Positions 1 through 6,882 of a stretch of DNA of 14,136 nucleotides are shown here, in pieces. The stretch is taken from assembly GCA_937128785.1 (NCBI GenBank), contig CAKZMS010000531.1:1-14136 (forward strand), given 5' to 3'. The notes under the pieces are model-generated. The model was not told where the DNA came from and ran no database searches. It saw nothing but the letters and a program-made list of their open reading frames with translations. A program made the translations under genes and the position numbers. The DNA is from an uncultured Opitutaceae bacterium (GTDB lineage Bacteria; Verrucomicrobiota; Verrucomicrobiia; Opitutales; Opitutaceae). Each line of letters starts with the position of its first letter. Position 1 is the stretch's first letter.

Positions 1-166
1 AGGGGCGGTCGCCGCCGTCTTGCTGTTGGGAGGCGGGCTGACCGCGTTGCAGACCGCTTCCATCACCACGGGACTGCCCTTCGCCATCGTTCTGCTGTTC
101 ATGGTGTGGAGTCTGGGTATGGCGCTGCGGCAGGATGTGTCTGCCCGGCGACGAAAGAGGGACTGA
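1..166 (+). CDS. BCCT family transporter, C-terminal end (partial)
   Basis: The reading frame is open from base 2 and stops at 164-166, giving the last 54 residues of a protein that begins outside the window. The segment GGLTALQTASITTGLPFAI, followed by a hydrophobic stretch and a basic tail (ARRRKRD), matches the last transmembrane helix and cytoplasmic end of betaine/carnitine/choline transporters (BCCT family), where LQTASI..GLPF is a recurring pattern. Members are sodium- or proton-coupled importers of osmolytes such as glycine betaine in the inner membrane. Substrate and length cannot be judged from this fragment. No clear terminator follows on this strand; the strong hairpin at 308-338 points the other way. 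Confidence 0.75.
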   Translation, partial: GAVAAVLLLGGGLTALQTASITTGLPFAIVLLFMVWSLGMALRQDVSARRRKRD

Positions 167-307
167 TCCGCTGCCCCCGGCTCTGCGGCTTAACGGTGGC
201 CGATCTGCACCGGATTGCCGGAGCCGTTTTGGCCACTCCGCCGCGCTCGGCTCAGCGGAGTGTCGCAGGCACGTTCCGGGCTGACGGGGTTGAAGCGCCA
301 GTCCCCC

Positions 308-338
308 AAAAAAACGACCGCCTCGGGTGAGGCGGTCG
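308..338 (-). terminator. intrinsic terminator of malate dehydrogenase gene
   Basis: A perfect 10-bp stem (CGACCGCCTC / GAGGCGGTCG, 315-338) with a 4-nt loop is followed on the minus strand by a run of seven T (308-314). It lies 35 bp after the mdh stop codon, in the right orientation to end that transcript. This is the clearest terminator in the window. Confidence 0.9.
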
Positions 339-372
339 GAGAAAGAAGAAGAAACGAATCGTCGGGCTCTGA

Positions 373-1359
373 TCAGCCGAGCATGTCGGCGACCATCTCG
401 CGTTCGCCGACGAGTTCGGCGTTGGTGGCGGCGAGTTTCTGTTGGGAGAACGCGTCGCTGAGATCGTTGTCGGTGATGACTTCGTAGGATCCCGGAGTGG
501 TCGTGCGCACGGGCATACCGGCCCAGACGTTGGGATCGAAACCGTAGGCACCTTCGCTTTTCACCGCGACGGAGTGCACCGCGCCCGGGGTCATGAGATC
601 ACGCACGTGATCGACGAGGGCGTTGGCGGCCGAAGCGGCGGAGGAGAGGCCCCGGGCCGCGATGATGGCGGCACCGCGCTTGCCGACGGTCGAGCAGAAG
701 TCGCCTTCGAGGTAAGCCTGATCGTTGATGACTTCGGCGGCGGGTTTGCCGTCGATGGTGGCGTGGGCAAAGGCCGGATACATGGACGGGCTGTGGTTGC
801 CGTAAATGTAGATGTCCTTCACGGCGGTCAGGTCGACGCCGGCCTTCTTCGCGAGTTGGGCTTGGGCGCGATTCTGGTCGAGGCGGACCATGGCGGTGAA
901 GCGATCGGCGGTGAGGCGCTTGGCCTTGGACGCGGCGATCATGACGTTGGTATTGGCGGGATTGCCGACCACCGCGACGCGGGCGTCTTCGGCGGCGACG
1001 CGATCGATGATCTCGCCCTGACCGGTGAAGATGACGCCGTTGCCCTTGAGCAGGTCGGCGCGCTCCATCCCGGGGCCGCGGGGCTTGGCGCCGACGAGGA
1101 GCGACCAGTTGGCGTCCTTGAAGCCGGTCTCGCCGTTGTCGGTGAGAACCATGTCCTTGAGGAGCGGGAACGCACAGTCGTCGAGCTCCATGGCGACGCC
1201 TTCAAGCGCCTTCATGGCCTTTTCGACCGGGATCTCGATCATTTGAAGAATCACCGGTTGGTCCGGGCCAAACATTTGACCGGAAGCAATGCGGAAGAGG
1301 AGGGAGTAGCCGATTTGGCCGGCTGCACCAGTTACTGCGACTCGAATGGGAGTTTTCAT
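373..1359 (-). CDS. mdh: malate dehydrogenase (NAD-dependent)
   Basis: The gene encodes a 328-residue enzyme that interconverts malate and oxaloacetate in the cytoplasm (TCA cycle). Length and motifs fit the LDH/MDH superfamily, group of cytosolic-type MDHs. The N-terminal Rossmann motif is TGAAGQIG (residues 10-17). The mobile-loop segment PRGPGMER (93-100) supplies the substrate-binding arginines (Arg94, Arg100). VGNPANTN (131-138) is the conserved nicotinamide-side loop. LDQNRA (160-165) carries the Asp161 partner and Arg164, and GNHSPSMYP (187-195) carries the catalytic His189. LDQNRA has Gln where many bacterial members have His. The start is the only sensible one, since the glycine-rich motif begins ten residues in. 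No Shine-Dalgarno sequence is visible; the bases before ATG are pyrimidine-rich. It stands alone, divergent from the gene at 1518, and ends in its own terminator. Confidence 0.95.
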   Translation of the reverse strand: MKTPIRVAVTGAAGQIGYSLLFRIASGQMFGPDQPVILQMIEIPVEKAMKALEGVAMELDDCAFPLLKDMVLTDNGETGFKDANWSLLVGAKPRGPGMERADLLKGNGVIFTGQGEIIDRVAAEDARVAVVGNPANTNVMIAASKAKRLTADRFTAMVRLDQNRAQAQLAKKAGVDLTAVKDIYIYGNHSPSMYPAFAHATIDGKPAAEVINDQAYLEGDFCSTVGKRGAAIIAARGLSSAASAANALVDHVRDLMTPGAVHSVAVKSEGAYGFDPNVWAGMPVRTTTPGSYEVITDNDLSDAFSQQKLAATNAELVGEREMVADMLG

Positions 1360-1433
1360 AGTTCTAGGAGAAAGATGGGGTAATTAACCACAAGGGGAGG
1401 GGGGACGACACGCATGAATTGCGGTTTTTGCAG

Positions 1434-1450
1434 CGAAATCACAGATTTCG
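1434..1450. promoter_or_regulatory. operator-like palindrome between divergent genes
   Basis: CGAAATC-ACA-GATTTCG is a perfect 7-bp inverted repeat with a 3-bp centre. It lies in the 158-bp gap between the divergent starts of mdh (1359) and the barrel-protein gene (1518). The symmetry and position suit a binding site for a dimeric regulator, but a short RNA hairpin is equally possible. No -35/-10 pair is clear enough around it to place a promoter. Confidence 0.3.
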
Positions 1451-1517
1451 ACCCGGGGGATGGGTGGAAATTCGCGTCCGGGGGTGGACGAATCCCACTC
1501 GGTGAGTAACTCCCTAA

Positions 1518-2258
1518 ATGAGCCCTGTTCTAAGTAATCATAAAAAACTTAGTATTATCCTAACAGTTTGTTCGATTTTGGCTATACCACTGCGTGCCCT
1601 GAACACATCCGGTGTTTTCAGTCCGGATGTGAAGGCGGAAACGAAAGCGCTGGAATACCGTCTGAGCACTCTGCCGGGTGAGTCCCCGACCCAATGGGCC
1701 CAGCGTATTCACTACCAGCAAGCCATCGATGATACGTGGCGTTGGCGCGTGATTGGGCTGTTCTTCGATCCGGGTCGCGGGGGTGGGGAGTTTCGCTACG
1801 CCCGCTTCGAGTTGATGCAACCGTTCCTCGCGAACGAAAAGGCGGGTTGGGACAGCGCCATTCGCTACGAATTGCAATTGGCCGATACGGACAACCAACC
1901 ATCCCGGGGGCGGGTTGCTTGGACGGGAAAATGGAACTGGGGCGAAGGCTGGGAGTTTCGAGCCAACATCTTGCTGGGCTTACAGTTTGGTGAGCGCTCC
2001 CATGACGGAGTGCTGGTGGAGCACCGCACGCAATTCACCGGGGCGTTGAGCGATTCGTGGCGGCTTGGGGTAGAGTCTTTTCACGATTTTAACGACACGC
2101 GGGCGTTCGGCGCGTTCGACGAGCAGGAACACCAGCTGGGACCGATCTTAAAGGGCAAGTTCGGCGGGGGTTGGTCTCTGGCGGCGAGCTGGTTGTTCGG
2201 CGTTTCGGATAATGCCGACGACAACGATTTCCGGATCCACCTGATCCGGAGTCTGTAA
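1518..2258 (+). CDS. predicted outer-membrane beta-barrel protein
   Basis: This 246-residue protein has a likely signal peptide: a basic start (NHKK) then the hydrophobic LSIILTVCSILAIPL, with cleavage plausible near residue 27 (LRA). The rest shows alternating polar/hydrophobic strands with aromatic girdles, for example WRWRVIGLFF, KWNWGEGWEFRANILLGLQF and WRLGVESFHDF. It ends with GPILKGKFGGGWSLAASWLF and a final strand FRIHLIRSL. That ending resembles small outer-membrane barrel proteins of Gram-negative bacteria, whose last strand reaches the C-terminus, though here it ends in Leu rather than Phe. Ligand and role are unknown. The first 60 or so bases of the gene are AT-rich, unlike its body. 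ATG 1518 is the only start that keeps the signal peptide; no strong ribosome-binding site precedes it. A periplasmic lipid-binding or scaffold protein is possible but less likely. Confidence 0.7.
   Translation: MSPVLSNHKKLSIILTVCSILAIPLRALNTSGVFSPDVKAETKALEYRLSTLPGESPTQWAQRIHYQQAIDDTWRWRVIGLFFDPGRGGGEFRYARFELMQPFLANEKAGWDSAIRYELQLADTDNQPSRGRVAWTGKWNWGEGWEFRANILLGLQFGERSHDGVLVEHRTQFTGALSDSWRLGVESFHDFNDTRAFGAFDEQEHQLGPILKGKFGGGWSLAASWLFGVSDNADDNDFRIHLIRSL
2231..2249. terminator. hairpin shared by two convergent genes (possible weak bidirectional terminator)
   Basis: CCGGATC-CACCT-GATCCGG is a perfect 7-bp stem with a 5-nt loop in the last codons of the barrel-protein gene, 21 bp beyond the stop of the convergent glycosidase gene. 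Neither side has a T-run, so intrinsic termination is doubtful. Its position between convergent genes 11 bp apart is the only further support. Confidence 0.25.
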
Positions 2259-2269
2259 CGATTGCCTGT

Positions 2270-4132
2270 TCAGGGGCGGGTCAGGAGCACGGCCCAATCT
2301 TGACCGGGTGCATCCGGTGGTCCGCCGAGTTCGACCACCGAACCGGCATCGATCTGATTGACGCTGGTTCGTTGTAAGTCGCCGCCATGGCGGGGATCGA
2401 ACCATCGGACTTCGAAGGTGCCATCGGTTCCACTCAGATCGATCGCCGCGTCACCACCATCGCGCAGGTAGATCAGGTAAAGCTCACCCGGTTTGGCGAA
2501 AACGTAGTCGTCGTCGCCGGCGACGAGATCGTTGGCCGCGGTCATATCCCAGAACGGGATGTAGGTGTTGAAGAAATCGAGGGCGATACGGTTGAGCCGC
2601 CACATGTTTTCGCGGACGCGGAGGTCTTCGCTGCTCAAGTCGCTGGTGGGCGCGTTGTTTTGCCAACCGGCATACCATTCGACGCCGGCGCCGCCGGCCA
2701 TGAAAACGCCCCAGAGCACGTCCTTGCGGGGGCCGTCGCGGGTCGGGTCATCGACATCCGGTCGCAGACCGAATTCCCAACCCAATGGTTCGGACATACT
2801 CACCAACCACGGGCGCCCGCCCGCGACCGACATTTCGAGGTGCTCGATAATGCGTTGGTTGTAGTCATTGTGTCGCTGGAGGGCCGGGCCCTCAAACGCC
2901 TTAAAGCCGGCCAGCTGCGGATAGATTTCTTCGATCTCGATTTCGTGAATGGTGATGGGGTGATCGTAGGGATCGAGATCGCGGATGTATTGGGCGAAGG
3001 CCTTTTGCTGGGCGGTGGTGATGCCCACCCCGACGTCGCCGCCTTTCTCGTCGGTCCAGCCGGTTTCCTCGCCGAGGTCCCAAGTCAGCGCGAGATGATG
3101 ACCAAAACGGGCAACGAGTTCACGGTAGTAGAGCTTGCGGGTATCGGCGAAAGGAGCGCCGCCGTCTTCCACCTCAAAGAGGCTCTCGTTCTCGGTTTCG
3201 GTGATGAGCATGTGAATATGCAGTCCCCGGGCTTGGAGGTGGGAGAAGATCCACTCCCATTGATCGAGCTTGCTGACGTCGAAGCTGTCGCGGGTTTGCG
3301 GATCGGCCCAGGGCCAGATGTCACTGCCGTCGCCGGCGTAGGTAAACGGCATGAGGTAGATCGAATTCAGGCCTTGGTCGGCCAGATAGTTGATCAAGCC
3401 AATGATGCCCTTCGCGTCGTCGCCGTCCTCGTCGCGCCACATCGGGTCTCCCTGCTGCCAGTCATCACGGTGCGGACCGTAGTGGTGGAGTTGATCGATG
3501 CCCAGGGAGGGGAACTCCGGCGTCTTGGCGAAATCGTAGGTCCCGTCGATGCCATCGAAGGCCAAAAAGTTTTCCGGACTGCCGGCTCCGCCCATGAGGA
3601 AGAAGCGACCAGAGTCGGCGAATTGCATGTGGTGTTTGCCGACGTATTCGAGGCGACCGTGGGCGCGGAAATCCCGCGCGTTGGCATCGACCGGAAACGG
3701 GGCGATCGCGAAGCTACCGGTGGCGTCGGCGAGCGGCACCGCTTGGCCCTTCGCGTCGGTGATCGCGACCTTGTCGCCGGTCACCATCTTGGCGGCGTAG
3801 TTCCAGGTGCCGGGTTGGTCAGGGGTGAAACGGGCCTGCCATTGGTTGCCCTCACTGGCGTAGGACGAACCGGCGTGACCATCGGCCGCGAAGAATCCGG
3901 GCACGGTGTAGGTGGTGCCGGATTCGGGGTGGGTGAACTCCACGGTGAGGCGGTGATTCCAGAACGTCGCCGGATCGGCTTCCGATCCGGCGGGACCGGT
4001 GAAGGTCACGGTGATAGTGTGCCAAGTGGCGAGGGTGCCGCGCACGTCGGCGGCGACAGAAATTGTGGTGGCCAAGGCGGTGGCCAAGCTCGCAAGGAGG
4101 AAGCGTCGAAAAAGATGGGATGGGGCAATCAT
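2270..4132 (-). CDS. secreted DUF5060 / apiosidase-like glycoside hydrolase
   Basis: This is a predicted exported glycosidase of 620 residues. The signal peptide is clear: two arginines, a hydrophobic stretch FLLASLATALATTISVA, and cleavage near VAA-D (about residue 29). Residues about 34-115 form a DUF5060-type beta-sandwich (WHTITVTFTGP, then FWNHRLTVEFTHP, then a WQARFTPDQPGTWNY ending). Residues about 155-500 look like a TIM-barrel of the DUF4038/apiosidase-like (GH140-like) kind. Candidate catalytic acids lie in WDLGEETG (351-358) and in SEPLGWE (about 447-453). Residues about 545-584 (GELYLIYLRDGG...VRWFDPRHGG) match the small C-terminal sandwich called putative collagen-binding domain that often follows this barrel. 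The substrate is presumably a plant or algal polysaccharide side chain. The frame is open to an upstream ATG at 4180, but ATG 4132 gives a normal signal peptide. The bases before it are CCCCTTTTTACCC, with no Shine-Dalgarno sequence. Confidence 0.8.
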   Translation of the reverse strand: MIAPSHLFRRFLLASLATALATTISVAADVRGTLATWHTITVTFTGPAGSEADPATFWNHRLTVEFTHPESGTTYTVPGFFAADGHAGSSYASEGNQWQARFTPDQPGTWNYAAKMVTGDKVAITDAKGQAVPLADATGSFAIAPFPVDANARDFRAHGRLEYVGKHHMQFADSGRFFLMGGAGSPENFLAFDGIDGTYDFAKTPEFPSLGIDQLHHYGPHRDDWQQGDPMWRDEDGDDAKGIIGLINYLADQGLNSIYLMPFTYAGDGSDIWPWADPQTRDSFDVSKLDQWEWIFSHLQARGLHIHMLITETENESLFEVEDGGAPFADTRKLYYRELVARFGHHLALTWDLGEETGWTDEKGGDVGVGITTAQQKAFAQYIRDLDPYDHPITIHEIEIEEIYPQLAGFKAFEGPALQRHNDYNQRIIEHLEMSVAGGRPWLVSMSEPLGWEFGLRPDVDDPTRDGPRKDVLWGVFMAGGAGVEWYAGWQNNAPTSDLSSEDLRVRENMWRLNRIALDFFNTYIPFWDMTAANDLVAGDDDYVFAKPGELYLIYLRDGGDAAIDLSGTDGTFEVRWFDPRHGGDLQRTSVNQIDAGSVVELGGPPDAPGQDWAVLLTRP

Positions 4133-4223
4133 GGGTAAAAAGGGGAAGGCCAAGCTACACATCTGGCAGGGCGGAGCCACTCTGAGGTTGCGCTAATGTT
4201 TAGCGCAGGCGGCTCGCTATGTG

Positions 4224-4246
4224 GTAGTGCCGGGCTTTAGCCGGCA
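4224..4246 (+). repeat. REP-like palindrome, copy A (left half of inverted pair)
   Basis: GTAG is followed at once by a perfect 6-bp stem TGCCGG / CCGGCA with loop GCTTTAG. It differs by three bases in 22 from copies B and C. Copy B is in opposite orientation 20 bp away, so A and B together (4224-4290) form a REPIN/BIME-like unit. Confidence 0.65.
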
Positions 4247-4266
4247 CGGAATACTCGACGCGCAGA

Positions 4267-4290
4267 GCGCCGGCTGAAGCACGGCGCTAC
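4267..4290 (-). repeat. REP-like palindrome, copy B (right half of inverted pair)
   Basis: On the plus strand, GCGCCG-GCTGAAGCA-CGGCGC is a perfect 6-bp stem ending in CTAC. Read on the minus strand this is GTAG followed by the hairpin, the layout of REP elements handled by RAYT-type transposases. It starts 2 bp after the DAHP synthase stop codon (TAA, 4295-4293). Its core is identical over 23 bases to copy C near 11311-11333. Confidence 0.65.
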
Positions 4291-4292
4291 GG

Positions 4293-5348
4293 TTAGGCAA
4301 ACCGCGGGGCGAGGGCGGCGTGGATGTCGCGGATCAGCTTTTCGGTCGTGACCCAGTCGATACAGCCGTCGGTGATGGAGACCCCATATTTGAGGGCATC
4401 GAGGGGCTGGGGAAATTTCTGGTTCCCGGCGTTCAGGTTACTCTCCACCATGGCTCCGATGAGGTCCGTGTTGCCGGCGGCAATCTGATCCAAGACATCA
4501 CGCATGACCTCGGGTTGTCGATAAGGGTCCTTGGCGGAATTCGCGTGCGAGCAGTCTACCATGATGGAAGGCAGCAATCCGGCTTCACGCAGGGTATCGC
4601 CCGTCGTTTTCACATCCGCGGCGGCGTAGTTGGGGCCCGATGAACCGCCGCGCAGCACGATATGACAGTTGGGATTGCCGGCGGTGGCGACGGCGGAGGC
4701 ATGCCCCTCGACGCTGACTCCCAGAAAGGTCTGGGGTTGGGCGGCGGCTTTGATGGCGTTGAGGGCGGAACCGAGGGTGCCGTCGGTGCCGTTTTTGAAA
4801 CCCAAGGGCATGGAAAGGCCGGACGCCATCTGGCGGTGGGTTTGCGATTCGGTGGTGCGCGCGCCGATGGCGGACCAACATATGAGGTCGGCAATATATT
4901 GCGGTGTGATGGGATCGAGAAGTTCGGTCGCGGTGGGCAGACCCAGATCGAGCACTTCGCGCAGGAACGTCCGGGCCGTGCGCAGACCGGTGGCGATGTC
5001 GTTGGAGCCATCCAGGTGCGGATCCATGATGAGGCCCTTCCACCCCACCGTCGTGCGGGGCTTTTCAAAATACACCCGCATGACAATCATGATCCGGTCG
5101 GAAACCTCGCGGGCGAGTTCCGCGAGCTTCGCGGCATACTCGCGTCCGGCCTTGAGGTCGTGGATGGAGCAGGGCCCGATGATCAGGAGGAGGCGTTTGT
5201 CCTCGGTGAAGATGACACGATGAATATCCTCCCGGGATCGCGTGATGAATTCCGATTGAGCTGCGGTCTTGGGCAGTTCGTTAAACAGGTCCAGAGGCGA
5301 GGGAAGTTCCTCGGTCGCGATGACATTGATGTCCGACGTGCGTTGCAT
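4293..5348 (-). CDS. aroF: 3-deoxy-7-phosphoheptulonate synthase, class I-alpha (AroF-like)
   Basis: The product condenses phosphoenolpyruvate and erythrose 4-phosphate to DAHP, the first step of the shikimate pathway, in the cytoplasm. From ATG 5348 it is 351 residues, the usual size for E. coli-type AroF/G/H. Key segments are GPCSIHD (58-64, metal-binding Cys60), RVYFEKPRTTVGWKGLI (91-107), GARTTESQTHR (162-172), KNGTDG (185-190), DCSHANS (265-271, metal ligand His268), Glu302 and Asp327. LDPITPQY and WSAIGARTTESQTHR resemble the tyrosine-sensitive AroF more than AroG, but inhibitor specificity cannot be fixed by eye. The frame is open 42 codons further upstream (ATG 5474). That extension has no family resemblance and overlaps a hairpin, so 5348 is preferred. 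No Shine-Dalgarno sequence is visible. The leader is unusually structured (see 5464-5495). Confidence 0.93.
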   Translation of the reverse strand: MQRTSDINVIATEELPSPLDLFNELPKTAAQSEFITRSREDIHRVIFTEDKRLLLIIGPCSIHDLKAGREYAAKLAELAREVSDRIMIVMRVYFEKPRTTVGWKGLIMDPHLDGSNDIATGLRTARTFLREVLDLGLPTATELLDPITPQYIADLICWSAIGARTTESQTHRQMASGLSMPLGFKNGTDGTLGSALNAIKAAAQPQTFLGVSVEGHASAVATAGNPNCHIVLRGGSSGPNYAAADVKTTGDTLREAGLLPSIMVDCSHANSAKDPYRQPEVMRDVLDQIAAGNTDLIGAMVESNLNAGNQKFPQPLDALKYGVSITDGCIDWVTTEKLIRDIHAALAPRFA

Positions 5349-5426
5349 AAACCGGCCACGTTGAACGATCGGGGTGGCCCGGGGCAAGGCTGGGGCACAT
5401 TTGCAGTTTTGAGGTGGGGTGGTCAG

Positions 5427-5445
5427 TCGGTTCTTGGCGAACCGA
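5427..5445 (-). other. leader hairpin nearest the DAHP synthase start
   Basis: TCGGTTC-TTGGC-GAACCGA is a perfect 7-bp stem with a 5-nt loop, 79 bp upstream of the DAHP synthase ATG. It is the third of three consecutive hairpins on the minus-strand leader. It could act as a structural or antiterminator element, or be incidental. Confidence 0.35.
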
Positions 5446-5463
5446 GTAATTTGGGCAAAAAGT

Positions 5464-5495
5464 TGGCCGGCCACCTACCCCTAAGTGACCGGCCA
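5464..5495 (-). promoter_or_regulatory. terminator-like hairpin in DAHP synthase leader (candidate attenuator)
   Basis: Read on the minus strand, TGGCCGGTCAC pairs with GTGGCCGGCCA (11 bp, one G-U) around a 10-nt loop, and ACTTTTTG follows. That is the form of an intrinsic terminator, yet no minus-strand gene precedes it: the next gene, at 5623, runs the other way. It sits 115 bp before the DAHP synthase ATG. The 3' arm CCGGCCA can pair instead with TGGCCGG at 5352-5358, directly before the start codon. It would act as an attenuator only if transcription begins upstream of 5495, which is not shown. Confidence 0.45.
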
Positions 5496-5519
5496 TTTGC
5501 TTTCTTAGTTACCCCAAAA

Positions 5520-5536
5520 CTACCGCTAGGCGGTAG
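5520..5536. promoter_or_regulatory. palindrome in the divergent DAHP synthase / ygfZ region
   Basis: CTACCGC-TAG-GCGGTAG is a perfect 7-bp inverted repeat with a 3-bp centre, followed on the minus strand by TTTT then GGGG. It may be a regulator binding site between divergent promoters or the first hairpin of the DAHP synthase leader. It has the same 7-3-7 geometry as the palindrome at 1434-1450 but a different sequence. Confidence 0.35.
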
Positions 5537-5622
5537 AAGATGTAAATCTGATGTTGCTAAGGGAACATTTCGGACGACATTCGTCAACAAAAGTTCTCAA
5601 AAAGTTTCACTAAAATAGATAA

Positions 5623-6555
5623 ATGCCTGAAAAAGAGCAGAATATAAATGGTAATAGTTTTGCATTAGTACAAAAATATTCCTCCGACCGACCGCTCGCA
5701 GTAGTGAAAGCCTCGGGGGAGGACGCTTTGGAATTCCTGCAGGGGCAGTTCACATCCGATCTAAGTGGTTTGCCGGACAGCGGCTCCACCTACGGGTTCC
5801 TGTTGACGCAAAAAGGGCGGGTTTTCGGCGATGTGTTCCTGCGGCGTGAGGATGAAGAAAACTGGCAAATCCTCAGTTGGAGCCTGACTTCAGGGGATTT
5901 GGTGGAGCGATTGGAGTCCTACATCATCGCCGATGATGTGGAGTTGGAGGACGAAACGGAGTCATGGATGGGCTGGAGAATTGGGGCGACGGATGAGTCG
6001 ATCGCCTCTCTGGTCGAAAGCACCTCCGCTTTGGTGGTGCTGGATTGTGCCCCGGATCTGAATCTGCCGTGGAGAATGGCAGTGATTCCGCGAGGCGAAG
6101 CATTCGGCTGGCCGGAAGGTTGGGAACAGGTCGCGATCGGGAAGTTTGAGACGGCGCGGATCGATGCGGAGTGGCCGCGGGTTCCCTATGACTTGGGTGA
6201 GGGGGATTTTCCCGCAGAAGGCGGCCGGCATTTACATGCCATTTCGTTCACCAAGGGATGTTACCTAGGACAGGAAGTGGTGGCCCGCTTGGCGGCGACC
6301 GGCCGGCTGCGTCGGGGATTGGCGCGAGTCGGTGGAACGGGGTCATCGCCCGTCGGCGAAATCGAGTTGCTGCAGGGCGACAAGACCGTGGGCGAGCTCC
6401 GTTCTCGCAGCGCGTCGAAGGACGAAGCCGGCTGGGTTGGCTTGGCCATGATGCACCAGGCTCGATTCGATGAGACTCAACCCGTGGCCACCGCGGCGGG
6501 GAGACCACTCGAATTTTATGGCCTACTGAGCGATGAGGTTGGATCCGGTGATTGA
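5623..6555 (+). CDS. ygfZ: YgfZ/GcvT-like folate-binding protein
   Basis: This 310-residue protein of the YgfZ family is homologous to the aminomethyltransferase GcvT. The diagnostic motif KGCYLGQE is at residues 211-218, with the conserved Cys213 and a following Arg222. The N-terminal half carries the family pattern FLQGQFTSDL (38-47) and a segment like LTQKGRVFGDVFLR (61-74). Known members bind tetrahydrofolate and help maintain certain iron-sulfur enzymes in the cytoplasm; the same job is inferred here. ATG 5623 lies at the end of an AT-rich stretch (TAAAATAGATAA), and the first twenty codons are AT-rich too. There is no Shine-Dalgarno sequence. The gene is divergent from DAHP synthase, and its end overlaps the small gene at 6533, which suggests coupled translation. 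No glycine-cleavage genes are nearby, which supports YgfZ over GcvT. Confidence 0.88.
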   Translation: MPEKEQNINGNSFALVQKYSSDRPLAVVKASGEDALEFLQGQFTSDLSGLPDSGSTYGFLLTQKGRVFGDVFLRREDEENWQILSWSLTSGDLVERLESYIIADDVELEDETESWMGWRIGATDESIASLVESTSALVVLDCAPDLNLPWRMAVIPRGEAFGWPEGWEQVAIGKFETARIDAEWPRVPYDLGEGDFPAEGGRHLHAISFTKGCYLGQEVVARLAATGRLRRGLARVGGTGSSPVGEIELLQGDKTVGELRSRSASKDEAGWVGLAMMHQARFDETQPVATAAGRPLEFYGLLSDEVGSGD

Positions 6556-6817
6556 ACAGATGGCAGGTCCCGGCTCTCATACGCTCGTGGAAGATTTTGA
6601 ACATGTGAAACGTCTTTGCCGATCTTTCGGGGCGGATGAAGCGCAGGCGGCGGTGATGGCGAAACAGCTGATGAAGCGGGCCGAGCAAATCGCCGAGGAG
6701 CGCAACTGCGATCAGGTGGAGGCGATGCGTTACCTTTTGGATATCGCGTTGAAGGGAGCCCAGGGGGAAGCGCCTCCGGGATTTGAGGGTGGTGAACCAC
6801 CACCGCCGTCGGCCTGA
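6533..6817 (+). CDS. small helical protein of unknown function
   Basis: A 94-residue protein whose first 23 bases overlap the end of the ygfZ-like gene. An alternative ATG at 6560, just after the ygfZ stop, would give 85 residues; neither start has a clear ribosome-binding site, so the choice is open. The centre (about residues 20-75) reads as two or three amphipathic helices (VEDFEHVKRLCRSFGADEA, then MAKQLMKRAEQIAEER, then VEAMRYLLDIAL). The tail is rich in Gly and Pro (GGEPPPPSA). There is no signal peptide or membrane segment, so it is probably cytoplasmic. I do not recognise the family. Codon use matches its neighbours and the overlap implies co-expression with ygfZ, but no function can be inferred from that alone. 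Confidence 0.65.
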   Translation: MRLDPVIEQMAGPGSHTLVEDFEHVKRLCRSFGADEAQAAVMAKQLMKRAEQIAEERNCDQVEAMRYLLDIALKGAQGEAPPGFEGGEPPPPSA

Positions 6818-6882
6818 TTTACGGTTCAGGCAAAGCAGCCTTTGACCCGGAGGAGTCGGCACGGCATGACTGGGGATCAAGC

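Noticed and set aside
178..230. Possible terminator for the BCCT transporter gene (CGGCTC / GAGCCG then TTTT)
   Set aside because: The stem is 6 bp around a 37-nt loop and the T-run is only four. This is too weak beside the strong opposite-strand terminator at 308-338.
442..1383. Long plus-strand open frame (313 codons) opposite mdh
   Set aside because: It is antisense to a certain gene. Its Gly/Asp/Val-rich composition is typical of a GC-rich shadow frame and it shows no family resemblance.
2387..4138. Plus-strand open frame of 583 codons opposite the glycosidase
   Set aside because: Such antisense frames arise from codon bias in GC-rich genes. The translation has no recognisable motif, signal peptide or domain, while the minus strand encodes a clear enzyme.
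5349..5474. N-terminal extension of DAHP synthase from ATG 5474
   Set aside because: The 42 extra residues do not resemble the family, the 351-residue form has the normal length, and the extension would place coding sequence over the leader hairpins.
5540..5610. Leader peptide genes upstream of DAHP synthase (tiny frames encoding MSSEMFP and MKLFENFC)
   Set aside because: Neither has a ribosome-binding site or a cluster of aromatic codons beyond one or two Phe, and no promoter was found that would clearly transcribe them.
6788..6801. Inverted repeat GGTGGT-GA-ACCACC near the end of the small gene
   Set aside because: It lies within coding sequence for a Gly/Pro-rich tail, is short and lacks a T-run; it is probably a by-product of codon choice.
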